From the NCBI RefSeq assembly GCF_900157385.1, contig NZ_LT717701.1, positions 2,731,331-2,795,330 of the forward strand: a DNA stretch of 64,000 bases, given 5' to 3'. The stretch is from Mycobacterium terramassiliense. Lineage in GTDB: Bacteria; Actinomycetota; Actinomycetes; Mycobacteriales; Mycobacteriaceae. A program made the translations under genes and the position numbers. The notes under the pieces are model-generated. The model was not told the origin of the DNA and searched no databases. It saw only the letters and a list, made by a program, of their open reading frames with translations. This document shows positions 1 to 7,800 of this stretch, in pieces. Numbering within the stretch: position 1 is the stretch's first letter; each line of letters starts with the position of its first letter.

Positions 1-1385
1 CGAACCACTTCAAGGAGAATGTAGATCCGCTGGGGTACAAGGCCTTTCTCGTCGCGGTCGACCGTGAGACGTGTGCGAAGTACAAGCGCGCGCTCGACAA
101 GCTGCTGCCGCCCGAGTGGTCCGAGGTGGTCTACAGCAAGAATGCGAGCGATATCGTCGACCGTCCCGACGTACATGAGCTCCAGCTTTCCGATGACCGC
201 GAGAAGGAGGTGCGGCGGCAGTTCAAGAATGCCCACCAACAGCCCAAGATCCTCATCGTCACGGACAAGTTGCTTACCGGCTACGACGCGCCGATCTTGT
301 ACGCGGTGTATCTCGATAAGCCGATGCGTGACCACGTCCTTCTGCAGGCACTCGCGCGCGTGAACCGACCATACATCGACAGCGAGGGTGTGCAGAAGAA
401 GGTAGGTCTCGTCGTAGACTTCGTTGGCATCTTCAAGCAACTTCACAAGGCGCTGCGATTTGATTCCGCTGATGTTGAAGGCGCCCTGCAAGACCTCGAT
501 GTGCTGATGGCAGATCTGTTGCTGAAGATCGACGCTGCCTCAACCGAGTACCTGCAGGTGACGAGCGGCCAAGGCGATGACGAGCAGCTAGAAGGCATCG
601 TTTACGGCAAATTCGTTTCAGAGGACGAGCGTAAGAACTTTTTCGACGACTACCGCGATATTGAGGCGTTGTGGGAAATACTGTCGCCATCAGCCGAGTT
701 GCGCGACCACATCGCGACGTACAAGCGCCTATCTGTTCTATACGCGGCCGTGCGAAACGCCTACTCCGAGGCGACCACCTTCACTACCGATCTGGAGCAC
801 AAGACCAAGCGCCTGATCGAGGAGAGCACAACTCAGGAAGGTCTCGGCAGGTTCACCAAGGTTGCCACGTTCGACGTCCCCACATTAGAGGCACTGCGCA
901 GGGACGACGGACCGCCCGAGGAGAAGGTCTACAACCTGCTGCGTGGCTTACGCAAAGAGATGGAAGACAACCCGGCAGCCGCGGTGGCGCTCCAGAGCAT
1001 CAAAGAAAGGGCCGACCGTGTCATCGGAAATCTCGAAGAACGAAGGGTCAATGGCCTTGCCGCACTAGATGAGCTTAAGGCAATTGCGGAGGAGAAGGAC
1101 AGACTGCGCGAGTTCGCAAGGGAGAGCGGATTGTCGGATCGCGCCTTCGGTATTTACTCGGCATTGAGAACCGAGCATTCGTTGCGTGGGCTGAGGGTCG
1201 ATATCCGGCGGGTCGCAATGAGCATCGAGATAGCGGTGGATCAGTTCCCGCACTGGCGGCAGAATCCCGACGAGCGGCGCCGCCTGCGCAGTGGACTCTA
1301 CAAACCACTGCTGGATAGTCAGGTGCCTGCGAAGTCCTGCGCCGAGATTATCGATAGCGTTATGACTGTGCTGGAGAAGGTCTAG
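1..1385 (+). CDS. hsdR: Type I restriction enzyme R subunit (HsdR), C-terminal part; 5' end outside the window
   Basis: The frame is open from the first bases of the window, so this is the C-terminal ~460 residues of a larger protein. The visible part has the end of a superfamily 2 helicase core: a motif V-like stretch (LLTGYDAP) followed by the motif VI arginine-finger signature QALARVNRPY. A long, charged alpha-helical C-terminal region follows, as in HsdR subunits that couple ATP-driven translocation to DNA cleavage and bind the HsdM/HsdS core. The nuclease and Walker motifs would lie upstream and are not visible. The last base of the stop codon is shared with the GTG of the next gene, so the two are translationally coupled. 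Codon use is less GC-biased than in genes further right, consistent with acquired DNA. Another DEAD/DEAH helicase is possible, but HsdR is the best reading. Confidence 0.85.
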   Translation, partial: NHFKENVDPLGYKAFLVAVDRETCAKYKRALDKLLPPEWSEVVYSKNASDIVDRPDVHELQLSDDREKEVRRQFKNAHQQPKILIVTDKLLTGYDAPILYAVYLDKPMRDHVLLQALARVNRPYIDSEGVQKKVGLVVDFVGIFKQLHKALRFDSADVEGALQDLDVLMADLLLKIDAASTEYLQVTSGQGDDEQLEGIVYGKFVSEDERKNFFDDYRDIEALWEILSPSAELRDHIATYKRLSVLYAAVRNAYSEATTFTTDLEHKTKRLIEESTTQEGLGRFTKVATFDVPTLEALRRDDGPPEEKVYNLLRGLRKEMEDNPAAAVALQSIKERADRVIGNLEERRVNGLAALDELKAIAEEKDRLREFARESGLSDRAFGIYSALRTEHSLRGLRVDIRRVAMSIEIAVDQFPHWRQNPDERRRLRSGLYKPLLDSQVPAKSCAEIIDSVMTVLEKV

Positions 1386-1714
1386 TGGCAAGGCCGAAAA
1401 TTCCGCTGACTGCCGATCAAGCGCTCACCCGCAAGGCGATGGCGTGGGCGACCAAGATTCGAGTGAATCCTTCCCGCATCGTGATCGCCGAGCTCACTAC
1501 GAAGTGGGGATCGTGCGCGCCAGACGGTGCGATCACGCTCGCATACGACCTTGTCGATATGCCGGCAGCCTTCCAGGACTACGTCGTCGTTCATGAACTG
1601 CTCCACCTGCGCTACCGCTCCCATGGCAAAGCCTTTACCGCGATGATGAGTGCGCTCGTCCCCGGCTGGCGCGAGCTGGAGGCATCGAGCCCAATTAGCG
1701 AGGTGCACGGATGA
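1385..1714 (+). CDS. YgjP/SprT-like zinc metallopeptidase (DUF45) linked to the restriction gene
   Basis: A 109-residue protein with the zinc-protease signature HELLH followed by a third likely ligand in RSHGKAF, near residues 70-83. This is the arrangement of the YgjP/DUF45 (M48-like) family. An N-terminal segment contains TTKWGSCAP, another family hallmark. The GTG start overlaps the preceding stop codon by one base. Small YgjP-like proteins are often encoded at the end of type I restriction operons; their role there is not settled, and proteolytic control of the restriction subunit is only a guess. GC content is low like that of its neighbour. Family confidence is high, biological role unknown. 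Confidence 0.82.
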   Translation: MARPKIPLTADQALTRKAMAWATKIRVNPSRIVIAELTTKWGSCAPDGAITLAYDLVDMPAAFQDYVVVHELLHLRYRSHGKAFTAMMSALVPGWRELEASSPISEVHG

Positions 1715-1902
1715 ATTCGGCGGAATTGTCGTGATTTGACGACCCCCGGGCCGGCTGCGTGCCGGTCTCCTAATTGAGAAACAGGTTGTCCGAGCTGTTT
1801 AGACGCCGCAATCGAGCCACCTCGCTTGCTGCCAGAGACGGTCGTCTTCAAGGCGTCTCCGCTAGCCTGTGGGGGGCTGCTAGCAGTCCGCAAGGGGGCA
1901 CG

Positions 1903-2862
1903 ATGAGCGAAACGGGCGAGACCACCCTCCGGGTGACCGGTTTGCATCCCATCGGGCGCGGCGTGGAACGACCGGAACACGTTCTGGTTGCTGCTGATGG
2001 CCGGGTGTTCGCTTCCGATAAGGCCTCAGCTGTCGCCGAACTCATCGACGAGAGCACCGTTCGGCGTATCGGCCAGGCGGGCGGCGAGCCGAACGGGATC
2101 GCGCTCGACCGCGACGGCCACTTCCTGGTGGCCAATTGGGGCCTGGCTGTGTTGCAGGATCTCGACCCGCAGACCGGCGCGATCACCGCGATATTAAGCG
2201 ACCACGTCGACGGACGCCCGCTGCGATGGTTGAACTTCGTGCTGGTGGATTCCGTTGGGGCGCTATGGTGTTCGGTTAGCACAATGGCAGACGACCTCCT
2301 CGATACCATCGCGCGCGGCACCCCCGACGGGTTCATCTTTCGGGTCGCACCGGACCGCCAGTCGGCGCAAGTGGTCGCCGACGCGGTCAACTTCCCGAAC
2401 TGCATGGCGCTGGACCGCAACGAGGACTACCTGTACGTGGTCCGCACGGTCGCCGCCGACGTGGTGCGGTTTCCGATTGAAGGCGAAACGCTCGGGCCGC
2501 CACAGCGGTTCGGCCCGCCGCTGGGGGACCGGCGGCCCGACGAGTTCGGCCCGGACCATGGCCGCTTCCTGGCCGACCCAGAAACAAGCCGCCGGTGGGG
2601 GATGGCCGACGGATGCGCATTCGACGCCGACGGAAACCTGTGGGTCACCCTCGTCCTCGCCAACAGGATCGTGGCGATCAGCCCGGACGGCCAGGCGCAA
2701 ACGGTACTCGACGACCTCGACGGGGCGCTACTACGAGCCCCGACCAGCATCGCCTGGGGCGGGCACGATATGCGCGACATCTACATCGGCTCGATCGCCA
2801 CCCCATACGTGCTCAAGGGCAGAAGCTCGGTGCCGGGGCTGCCGACGGTCCACCAGCGCTAG
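1903..2862 (+). CDS. SMP-30/gluconolactonase-like six-bladed beta-propeller protein
   Basis: A 319-residue protein of the SMP-30/gluconolactonase/LRE-like family. The repeating blade pattern is visible in segments such as EPNGIALDRDGHFLVANWG and GCAFDADGNLWV, which hold the Asn/Asp residues that normally bind the catalytic divalent metal. Family members hydrolyse lactones or related esters; the substrate here cannot be told. An in-frame extension to 1774 exists, but the ATG at 1903 is preceded by a purine-rich AAGGGGG and begins where the family homology begins. The 3' end overlaps the convergent SDR gene by 4 bp. It appears to be a single-gene unit. Confidence 0.8.
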   Translation: MSETGETTLRVTGLHPIGRGVERPEHVLVAADGRVFASDKASAVAELIDESTVRRIGQAGGEPNGIALDRDGHFLVANWGLAVLQDLDPQTGAITAILSDHVDGRPLRWLNFVLVDSVGALWCSVSTMADDLLDTIARGTPDGFIFRVAPDRQSAQVVADAVNFPNCMALDRNEDYLYVVRTVAADVVRFPIEGETLGPPQRFGPPLGDRRPDEFGPDHGRFLADPETSRRWGMADGCAFDADGNLWVTLVLANRIVAISPDGQAQTVLDDLDGALLRAPTSIAWGGHDMRDIYIGSIATPYVLKGRSSVPGLPTVHQR

Positions 2863-3704
2863 CCCGACGGCCCGGGTCGCATGAAGTCTGGCAGCGCGGC
2901 CTCGGGGTCGGACGGGATCATCGATTCGGGCAGCCCCCACATCTGCCGACTGGTGGCACCGCCGTCGACCACCAGCGTCTGACCGGTGATGCGGGCGGCC
3001 AGCTCGGAGGACAGGAACAACGCGGCGTTGGCGATGTCGTGCGCGCGCGGCGGCGCCAGCGGGTTAATTCCGTTGACGGCGTACTCGTTTGGCGGCAGGT
3101 CCTCGTTACCGGAGCCCACGTTGCCCGGCGCGACCGCGTTGGCGCGAATGCCGTACCGCCCCAACTCGTCGGCGCAGGTCTTGACGAGCGAGATGACGCC
3201 GGCCTTGGCGGCGCCGTAGGCGGCGTGGTAGGTCGCCGCCGCGATCCCGTCGACCGAGGCGATCGCGACCAACGACCCGCCGCTGCGCTGGGCGATCATC
3301 TGCTGAGACACGGCTTGAAAGAGATAGAAGACCTGGGTCAGGTTGTAATGGATCGCCGCGTCCCACAACTGCGTGCTGAAGTCCTCGACCTTTGACCAGG
3401 TGGCCCCGCCGATGATGTCGACGCACACATCCACACCGCCCAGGGCCGCGACGGCGTCGTCGATCGCCCGACCGACCTGCGCGGGGTCGGTCATGTCGGC
3501 GACGATCGGGACGGCTTGACCTCCGCGGCCGACGATCTCGCCGGCAACCTGCTCCGCGCGCGCCTCGTCGATGTCGATGCAGGCCACCGACGCGCCCGCC
3601 TCGGCGAGGGCCAACGACGTGAACCAGCCATGCCCCGCGCGCTCCGGGATGTAGCCCGCACCCGACACCACCGCGCGCTTACCGGACAGCCCCAAATCGA
3701 TCAC
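2859..3704 (-). CDS. Short-chain dehydrogenase/reductase (SDR)
   Basis: A 281-residue classical SDR: nucleotide-binding glycine motif GAGYIPERAGHG near residues 15-26, acidic residues after beta-2 (CIDIDEA) suggesting NAD preference, and catalytic Ser150, Tyr163 and Lys167 in the YGAAK context. The C-terminal segment contains the usual GQTLVVDGG motif. The glycine loop is longer than the common TGxxxGIG version. It lies 49 bp downstream of a TetR gene and in line with a crotonase gene, so the three probably form one operon for oxidation of an acyl-CoA or alcohol intermediate. The substrate is unknown. Confidence 0.85.
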   Translation of the reverse strand: MIDLGLSGKRAVVSGAGYIPERAGHGWFTSLALAEAGASVACIDIDEARAEQVAGEIVGRGGQAVPIVADMTDPAQVGRAIDDAVAALGGVDVCVDIIGGATWSKVEDFSTQLWDAAIHYNLTQVFYLFQAVSQQMIAQRSGGSLVAIASVDGIAAATYHAAYGAAKAGVISLVKTCADELGRYGIRANAVAPGNVGSGNEDLPPNEYAVNGINPLAPPRAHDIANAALFLSSELAARITGQTLVVDGGATSRQMWGLPESMIPSDPEAALPDFMRPGPSG

Positions 3705-3753
3705 TTCCGGAGTATCGAGACAGTCGCCACGGCTGTCAATGACGACTCAGGCC

Positions 3754-4344
3754 TCAGGACGCAAAGCCCCGCAGAATCCCGGAAACCCCAACCTCCCAGC
3801 GCCGGTTCACCGACGCCTTCGACTTGCCTAGCCAGCGACCACCCTCCTGAACCGCCAAACCCTGTGCCAACGCCAGCAATACGTGCGCGATGTCGACCGG
3901 GTCGCCGGCGAGCAGCCCGGCATCGGTGCACCGCTTGATCCTGCCGACGAAGATCTCTCGCATCGACGGCGCCGCCGCGAGTTCCTCGGGGCCGGGGTCG
4001 AAATCGTGGAAGGGTCGCGAGAACATCACCCGCGCCAGCGCGGGGTAGTCGAGACAGAACCGGCGAAACACCGGGATGAGCCGCTGCACGTCGGCGACGG
4101 CGTCGTCAGTCTCGGGCGCGGCGAGCAGCCGAAACGACAGCATCCGGAATCCCTCGAAGAACACCGCGCGCAGCAGCCCGCGCTTGTCCTGGAACAACTC
4201 GTAGACCGCGGGCACCGAGGTGCCGGCCTGCGCGGCCACCCGCCGGGTGGTGAACCCCGACAGGCCGTCCTCGTTCAACGTCGAGACCGCGACCTTCAGT
4301 AGTTGGTCGCGAAGCTCGGGCGTGCGTTGCTTGGGCCTTGGCAT
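3754..4344 (-). CDS. TetR-family transcriptional regulator
   Basis: A 196-residue TetR/AcrR repressor. The N-terminal helix-turn-helix reads TTRRVAAQAGTSVPAVYELF, residues ~32-51, after a basic start. The remainder is the variable helical ligand-binding domain. It sits between a crotonase gene (6 bp upstream) and an SDR gene (49 bp downstream), all on the minus strand. The natural target is the 22-bp palindrome at 5075-5096 in front of the crotonase gene; the ligand is plausibly an acyl-CoA made by the operon. This assignment is inference. Confidence 0.88.
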   Translation of the reverse strand: MPRPKQRTPELRDQLLKVAVSTLNEDGLSGFTTRRVAAQAGTSVPAVYELFQDKRGLLRAVFFEGFRMLSFRLLAAPETDDAVADVQRLIPVFRRFCLDYPALARVMFSRPFHDFDPGPEELAAAPSMREIFVGRIKRCTDAGLLAGDPVDIAHVLLALAQGLAVQEGGRWLGKSKASVNRRWEVGVSGILRGFAS

Positions 4345-4350
4345 CCGGTG

Positions 4351-5049
4351 CTACTGCCCTCCGTATTCGGCTGGCATGCCGTCGATTCCGGCGCGCAGCT
4401 CCTTGAGCGCGGCGGCGCGGGCCCGCAGCTTGGTGGCGGCGTGCGCGGCGGGATCGAGCTTGGTGAATTCGAGGGCGGCCTCCTGGGCGCGGCCGAGCAC
4501 CCGCTCGGGCAGGTCGATCTCGTCGATGAATCCGGCGGCCAGCGCGGTCTCGCCGAAGAACACCTTGGACAGCCCGGCCGCCTGTTGGTAGGCCGAGGGC
4601 GTCAGCCGCAGCTTCATGACCGCCGAGGCCGCGTGCGGCAGGACCATCCCGATGGCGACCTCGTTGGCCTGAATGTTGTATCCGTGCGCGGCGATTCGGT
4701 GATCGCCGCTGCACAACAAAAACGATCCCATCGCGATGGCCGGGCCGGTGCAGGCCATGACCACCGGCTTCGGATACGACAGCAGCCGATACGACAGCTC
4801 GAATCCGGCCCTGAGCAGGTCGAGCGCCGGCTGCACCTCGCCGCCGGTCAAGACCTTCAGGTCAAACCCGCCGCTGAACACCCGGTGGTTGCCGGCGATC
4901 ACCACCGCGCCGGCGTCGCCGCGATCGGCGCTGTCGAGCGCCTCGTTGAGCGCCTGCAGCATCGTCGGCCCCAGCGCGTTGACCTTCCCGTCGTCCATCG
5001 TGATCAGCGCGACGGACTCGTCGCGACGATAGGTGACCGGTCCGTTCAT
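4351..5049 (-). CDS. Enoyl-CoA hydratase/isomerase (crotonase) family protein
   Basis: A 232-residue crotonase-fold protein. The first oxyanion-hole region is VFSGGFDLKVL (near residue 58) and the second is ACTGPAIAMGSFLLCSGDHRIA. The glutamates that catalyse hydration in canonical hydratases are not obvious at the second site (AMGSF), so hydratase, isomerase or thioesterase-like activity are all possible. It is the first gene of a likely crotonase-TetR-SDR operon. The ATG at 5049 lies 25 bp from a strong palindrome (5075-5096), suggesting autoregulated expression through the operon's TetR. Confidence 0.85.
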   Translation of the reverse strand: MNGPVTYRRDESVALITMDDGKVNALGPTMLQALNEALDSADRGDAGAVVIAGNHRVFSGGFDLKVLTGGEVQPALDLLRAGFELSYRLLSYPKPVVMACTGPAIAMGSFLLCSGDHRIAAHGYNIQANEVAIGMVLPHAASAVMKLRLTPSAYQQAAGLSKVFFGETALAAGFIDEIDLPERVLGRAQEAALEFTKLDPAAHAATKLRARAAALKELRAGIDGMPAEYGGQ

Positions 5050-5074
5050 GGCTGCTCCTTCGCCCGTTTTTGAT

Positions 5075-5096
5075 TTGTATCGACGTTACGAAACAA
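5075..5096. promoter_or_regulatory. 22-bp palindrome, likely TetR operator of the crotonase-TetR-SDR operon
   Basis: Arms TTGTATCG and CGAAACAA (7 of 8 positions complementary) are separated by ACGTTA. The site begins 25 bp before the crotonase ATG. A second GTTACGAAA follows 13 bp after the first (5085-5093 and 5098-5106). Size and symmetry fit a TetR dimer; which regulator binds is inferred from proximity. Confidence 0.6.
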
Positions 5097-5196
5097 GGTT
5101 ACGAAAAGCAAGGGTCGACGTTAGGTTCCGCCCGCCGGGCGCGGTCCCGACCATCCGCAAATTGAGGCCTACCCCGCCAGCTGCCGATATGGAACC

Positions 5197-6018
5197 ATGT
5201 GGCAAATGAAGGACGACGATCCCGAAAAGCGGATCCGCGAGTTGGAGCAAGAGCTTACCGACGTCACGCGGACCCCGCCCAGCACGCCCCCGTACACGGG
5301 CGGTGCCACATACACGGAGAACTCGCAGCCGTACGCGGGCGGTGGGACCTACACGAGCGGCCCGACCTACACCAGCGGCCCGACCTACACCGGCGGCTCG
5401 CCGTACGGCTTCGGTGCCCCGCCGCGGCGCAGCAAGCCCTACCCCTGGTACCTCGTCCTCATCCTGCTGGCGGTGGTGGTGCCGACGGTCATTAGCCTGG
5501 TGATGTTCTTCGCCCGGTCGTCCACGAGCAACTCGTTCTCCAGGGGCAGCGGCGGCAGGACGACGTCGGCCGGTCCCACCTCGGTGCCCCAGGGCGGCGA
5601 GCTCCGGCTCAGCGGCACCGGCGAGACGCGGCAGGTCGCCTGCAACGACGGCAGGCTCATCCTGGCCGGCTACAACAGCAAGTACGTCGTGACCGGCCAC
5701 TGCGCCAGCGTCACCGCGGGCGGCTACTACAACAACGTCACCGTCGACAGCGCCGACACCCTCGAGTCCACCGGCTACAGCAACACGGTCATCGACCACG
5801 CCTGCAACAACGGCAAGCTGAAGCTGTCCAGCTACGGCATCGAATTCAACGTCACCGGCCACTGCGCCAGCCTGGCGATCTCCAGCTACAACAACAAGGT
5901 CACCGTCGACAGCGTCGATGCCATCACCGTCTCCGGGTACGGCAACAACATCACCTACCACTCGGGCGCCCCGAAGGTCACCGACTCGGGATACGACAAC
6001 AACATTCAGCAGGGCTGA
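5197..6018 (+). CDS. Membrane-anchored DUF3060 protein with internal repeat
   Basis: A 273-residue protein. A short charged N-terminus (DDDPEKRIRELEQELTDV) that could form a coiled coil is followed by a Tyr/Thr/Gly/Pro-rich linker with repeats of YTSGPT. One transmembrane segment follows at about residues 86-110 (LVLILLAVVVPTVISLVMFF). The exported C-terminal domain matches the mycobacterial DUF3060 pattern. That domain is an internal duplication: two ~52-residue units each carry NVT/VVT-GHCAS followed by Y-N-N-x-VTVDS. This resembles a small parallel beta-helix. Function unknown. The TetR gene downstream follows after only 23 bp and may be co-transcribed. Confidence 0.78.
   Translation: MWQMKDDDPEKRIRELEQELTDVTRTPPSTPPYTGGATYTENSQPYAGGGTYTSGPTYTSGPTYTGGSPYGFGAPPRRSKPYPWYLVLILLAVVVPTVISLVMFFARSSTSNSFSRGSGGRTTSAGPTSVPQGGELRLSGTGETRQVACNDGRLILAGYNSKYVVTGHCASVTAGGYYNNVTVDSADTLESTGYSNTVIDHACNNGKLKLSSYGIEFNVTGHCASLAISSYNNKVTVDSVDAITVSGYGNNITYHSGAPKVTDSGYDNNIQQG
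5347..5400 (+). repeat. Three tandem 18-bp units inside the DUF3060 gene
   Basis: Units at 5347-5364, 5365-5382 and 5383-5400 differ at only a few positions (consensus ACCTACACCAGCGGCCCG). They encode the TYTSGP repeats of the extracytoplasmic or linker segment. Copy number may vary between strains. Confidence 0.8.
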
Positions 6019-6041
6019 GTCGACGACGATAATCTTGCACG

Positions 6042-6593
6042 ATGGCCCGGAGCCCCCGTCTTTCCGTCGAGGATTGGCTGGAGGCCGGTTACGCCCTGCT
6101 CGCCGAGGACGGGGTGCGCGCGCTCAAGGTCGATCGCCTCTGCCAGCAGGCGGGCGTCACCCGCGGTAGCTTCTACTGGCACTTCGAGGACATGGACAGC
6201 TACCGGGCCAAGCTGGTCGAATCCTGGAACGCTTTCCTGGATAAGGACCGCCGATCCCTGTCCGAACTCGAGTCGCTGCCGCCACGGGAACGATTGTCGG
6301 CCATGATGATTGCGTTGGTCAGCCCCCAGCATTGGATGCTGGAACGCGCGATGCGCGAATGGGCGCGCACCGACCCCGTCGCCGCCGCCAGCATCCGCGC
6401 GGCCGACCGGCGCCTGCTGCGCTCCGTGACGAAGGCCTACGCCGACTACGGTTTCGGCCCCGCGGACGCCAAGCTGCGCGCGGAGCTGACGTTCGCGGCC
6501 GGGATCGGGCTGCTGCACCTCGCCGGTTCGGCCGCCGCGGCGCAGAAGGCCGCGCAACACGAGCGGCTGCTGGACCTCATGCTGGCCGACTAG
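6042..6593 (+). CDS. TetR-family transcriptional regulator
   Basis: A 183-residue TetR regulator with HTH VDRLCQQAGVTRGSFYWHF at residues ~29-47; the GSFYWHF ending is a strong TetR hallmark. The remainder is a helical ligand domain rich in Ala/Arg. It is 23 bp downstream of the DUF3060 gene and overlaps the convergent monooxygenase gene by 4 bp at its stop. No clear palindrome lies immediately upstream, so its target cannot be named from the sequence. Confidence 0.88.
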   Translation: MARSPRLSVEDWLEAGYALLAEDGVRALKVDRLCQQAGVTRGSFYWHFEDMDSYRAKLVESWNAFLDKDRRSLSELESLPPRERLSAMMIALVSPQHWMLERAMREWARTDPVAAASIRAADRRLLRSVTKAYADYGFGPADAKLRAELTFAAGIGLLHLAGSAAAAQKAAQHERLLDLMLAD

Positions 6594-7735
6594 ACCATCG
6601 CGATCGGCGAGATCTTCGCCCCAATCGCCAACGCCCCGGCCAGCTCCCGGCTCATGTCGTAGTCGAAGACGACGTGTCCCGCCGCGATGTCCACGTCGCG
6701 CTTGGCCCGCTGCAACGGGTTCGACAGGAACTGCGCGCTGGCGCCGGAGGCCTCGAGCAGGTCGGCGATGATTGCCCGGCTTTGGTGCACGGTGTGCGCG
6801 GCCGCCAGCCGCGCGTCGGCGCGCACCGATCGGCTCACCCGTTCGCCGCCGGCGACGATGCGCTCGATACCCTCGGCGGTGTCGGCGACGAGCGCCCGCA
6901 ACGCGCGCAGCCGCACCCGCGCGTCGCCGAGCCGGATCTGCGCGGCGGGCTGATCCTTTTGCGCCACACCGCTGTACGCGAGGACGCGTGCGCCCAGCCG
7001 TTCGGCGAACAGTTCGGTCACCCGTTCGGCGGCGCCGAGCACCGGCATCGACGCAGTCAGCGCCAGGGCCGGCACCAGCGGCCAGCGGTACGTCGGTGCG
7101 TCGTGAAACCGCGCCCCCGGCGCCGTCCCGCCGTAGATGTCCGCGACGGCGACGATGCGGTGTTCGGGAACCACGGTGTCGGTGACGACGACGTCGTGGG
7201 AACCGGTGCCGCGCATGCCCGCGGTGTGCCAGGTGTCGACGACCTCGACCCGGTCGGCGGGCACCAGCAGCAGCGACGGGTCGATGCGGTCCGGCCGCTC
7301 GATGAGGGCCCCGACGATCAGCCAGTCGGCGTCCATCGCGCCGGTCGCCCACGACCACCGGCCCGTCAGGCGCACCCCGCCGTCGGCCGGGCTGCCGCGG
7401 CCGGTGGGGGCCAGGGGAGCCGGCGCCAGCACCGGCCCCGACGCGAACACCTCCTCCTGGGCCCGCGGGTCGAACAGCGACAGCAGCCAGTTGTGCAGCG
7501 CATAGAAACCCAGCGTCCACGCGCTGGAAGCACACCCATGGGCCATGAGCCGAATCGGCTGCAGCAGTTCGGGAAACGGCGCCTGAAGGCCCCCGAACCG
7601 GGCGGGGAGCAACAGCCGAAACAGGTCCGTCTGCCGGAACTCGCCGACCGTGGCCGCGGGCAGCCGACGCAGCCGCTCGGCCTCGTCGGCGCGCTCTGCC
7701 AGCCCTGCGACGAATTCGTCGGTGACCCCGTGCAC
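6590..7735 (-). CDS. Acyl-CoA dehydrogenase-fold flavin-dependent monooxygenase (HsaA/HpaH type)
   Basis: A 381-residue protein with an acyl-CoA dehydrogenase fold: N-terminal helical domain, a middle beta domain (WSWATGAMDADW) and a C-terminal four-helix bundle ending in FLSNPLQRAKRDVDIAAGH. That ending is typical of the type-2 C-terminal domain found in reduced-flavin-dependent hydroxylases such as HsaA rather than in true dehydrogenases. No catalytic Glu of the dehydrogenases is apparent. These enzymes need a separate flavin reductase; none is adjacent. It starts with GTG and is transcribed divergently from a TetR-crotonase pair across a short region with two palindromes, so it is probably controlled by that TetR. 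Confidence 0.75.
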   Translation of the reverse strand: MHGVTDEFVAGLAERADEAERLRRLPAATVGEFRQTDLFRLLLPARFGGLQAPFPELLQPIRLMAHGCASSAWTLGFYALHNWLLSLFDPRAQEEVFASGPVLAPAPLAPTGRGSPADGGVRLTGRWSWATGAMDADWLIVGALIERPDRIDPSLLLVPADRVEVVDTWHTAGMRGTGSHDVVVTDTVVPEHRIVAVADIYGGTAPGARFHDAPTYRWPLVPALALTASMPVLGAAERVTELFAERLGARVLAYSGVAQKDQPAAQIRLGDARVRLRALRALVADTAEGIERIVAGGERVSRSVRADARLAAAHTVHQSRAIIADLLEASGASAQFLSNPLQRAKRDVDIAAGHVVFDYDMSRELAGALAIGAKISPIAMV

Positions 7736-7750
7736 CCGGCGACCCTAACA

Positions 7751-7762
7751 TACTAAATAGTA
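7751..7762. promoter_or_regulatory. 12-bp palindrome in the monooxygenase/TetR divergent promoter
   Basis: TACTA-AA-TAGTA is a perfect inverted repeat 16 bp upstream of the monooxygenase GTG. It sits next to the larger palindrome at 7767-7792. It is AT-rich against the GC-rich background and may be part of the promoter or a second operator. Confidence 0.45.
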
Positions 7763-7766
7763 CGGT

Positions 7767-7792
7767 AGTAAAAGAGCAGATGCTCTGTTACT
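7767..7792. promoter_or_regulatory. 26-bp palindromic TetR operator
   Basis: The nested arms AGTAA-n-AGAGCA and TGCTCT-n-TTACT flank a central GA, giving 22 of 26 positions in symmetric pairing. It lies between the divergent monooxygenase and TetR genes. An in-frame ATG at 7780 falls inside the palindrome, which argues that the TetR protein starts at the GTG at 7801. Confidence 0.65.
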
Positions 7793-7800
7793 GTGTTGGG

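Noticed and set aside
1774-1902. Longer N-terminus for the SMP-30-like protein
   Set aside because: The extension lacks family similarity and the ATG at 1903 has a good purine-rich leader.
6006-7751. 581-codon open frame on the minus strand across the TetR and monooxygenase genes
   Set aside because: Arg/Ala/Gly-rich composition without domains, a typical high-GC shadow frame; the true genes on both strands have strong family motifs.
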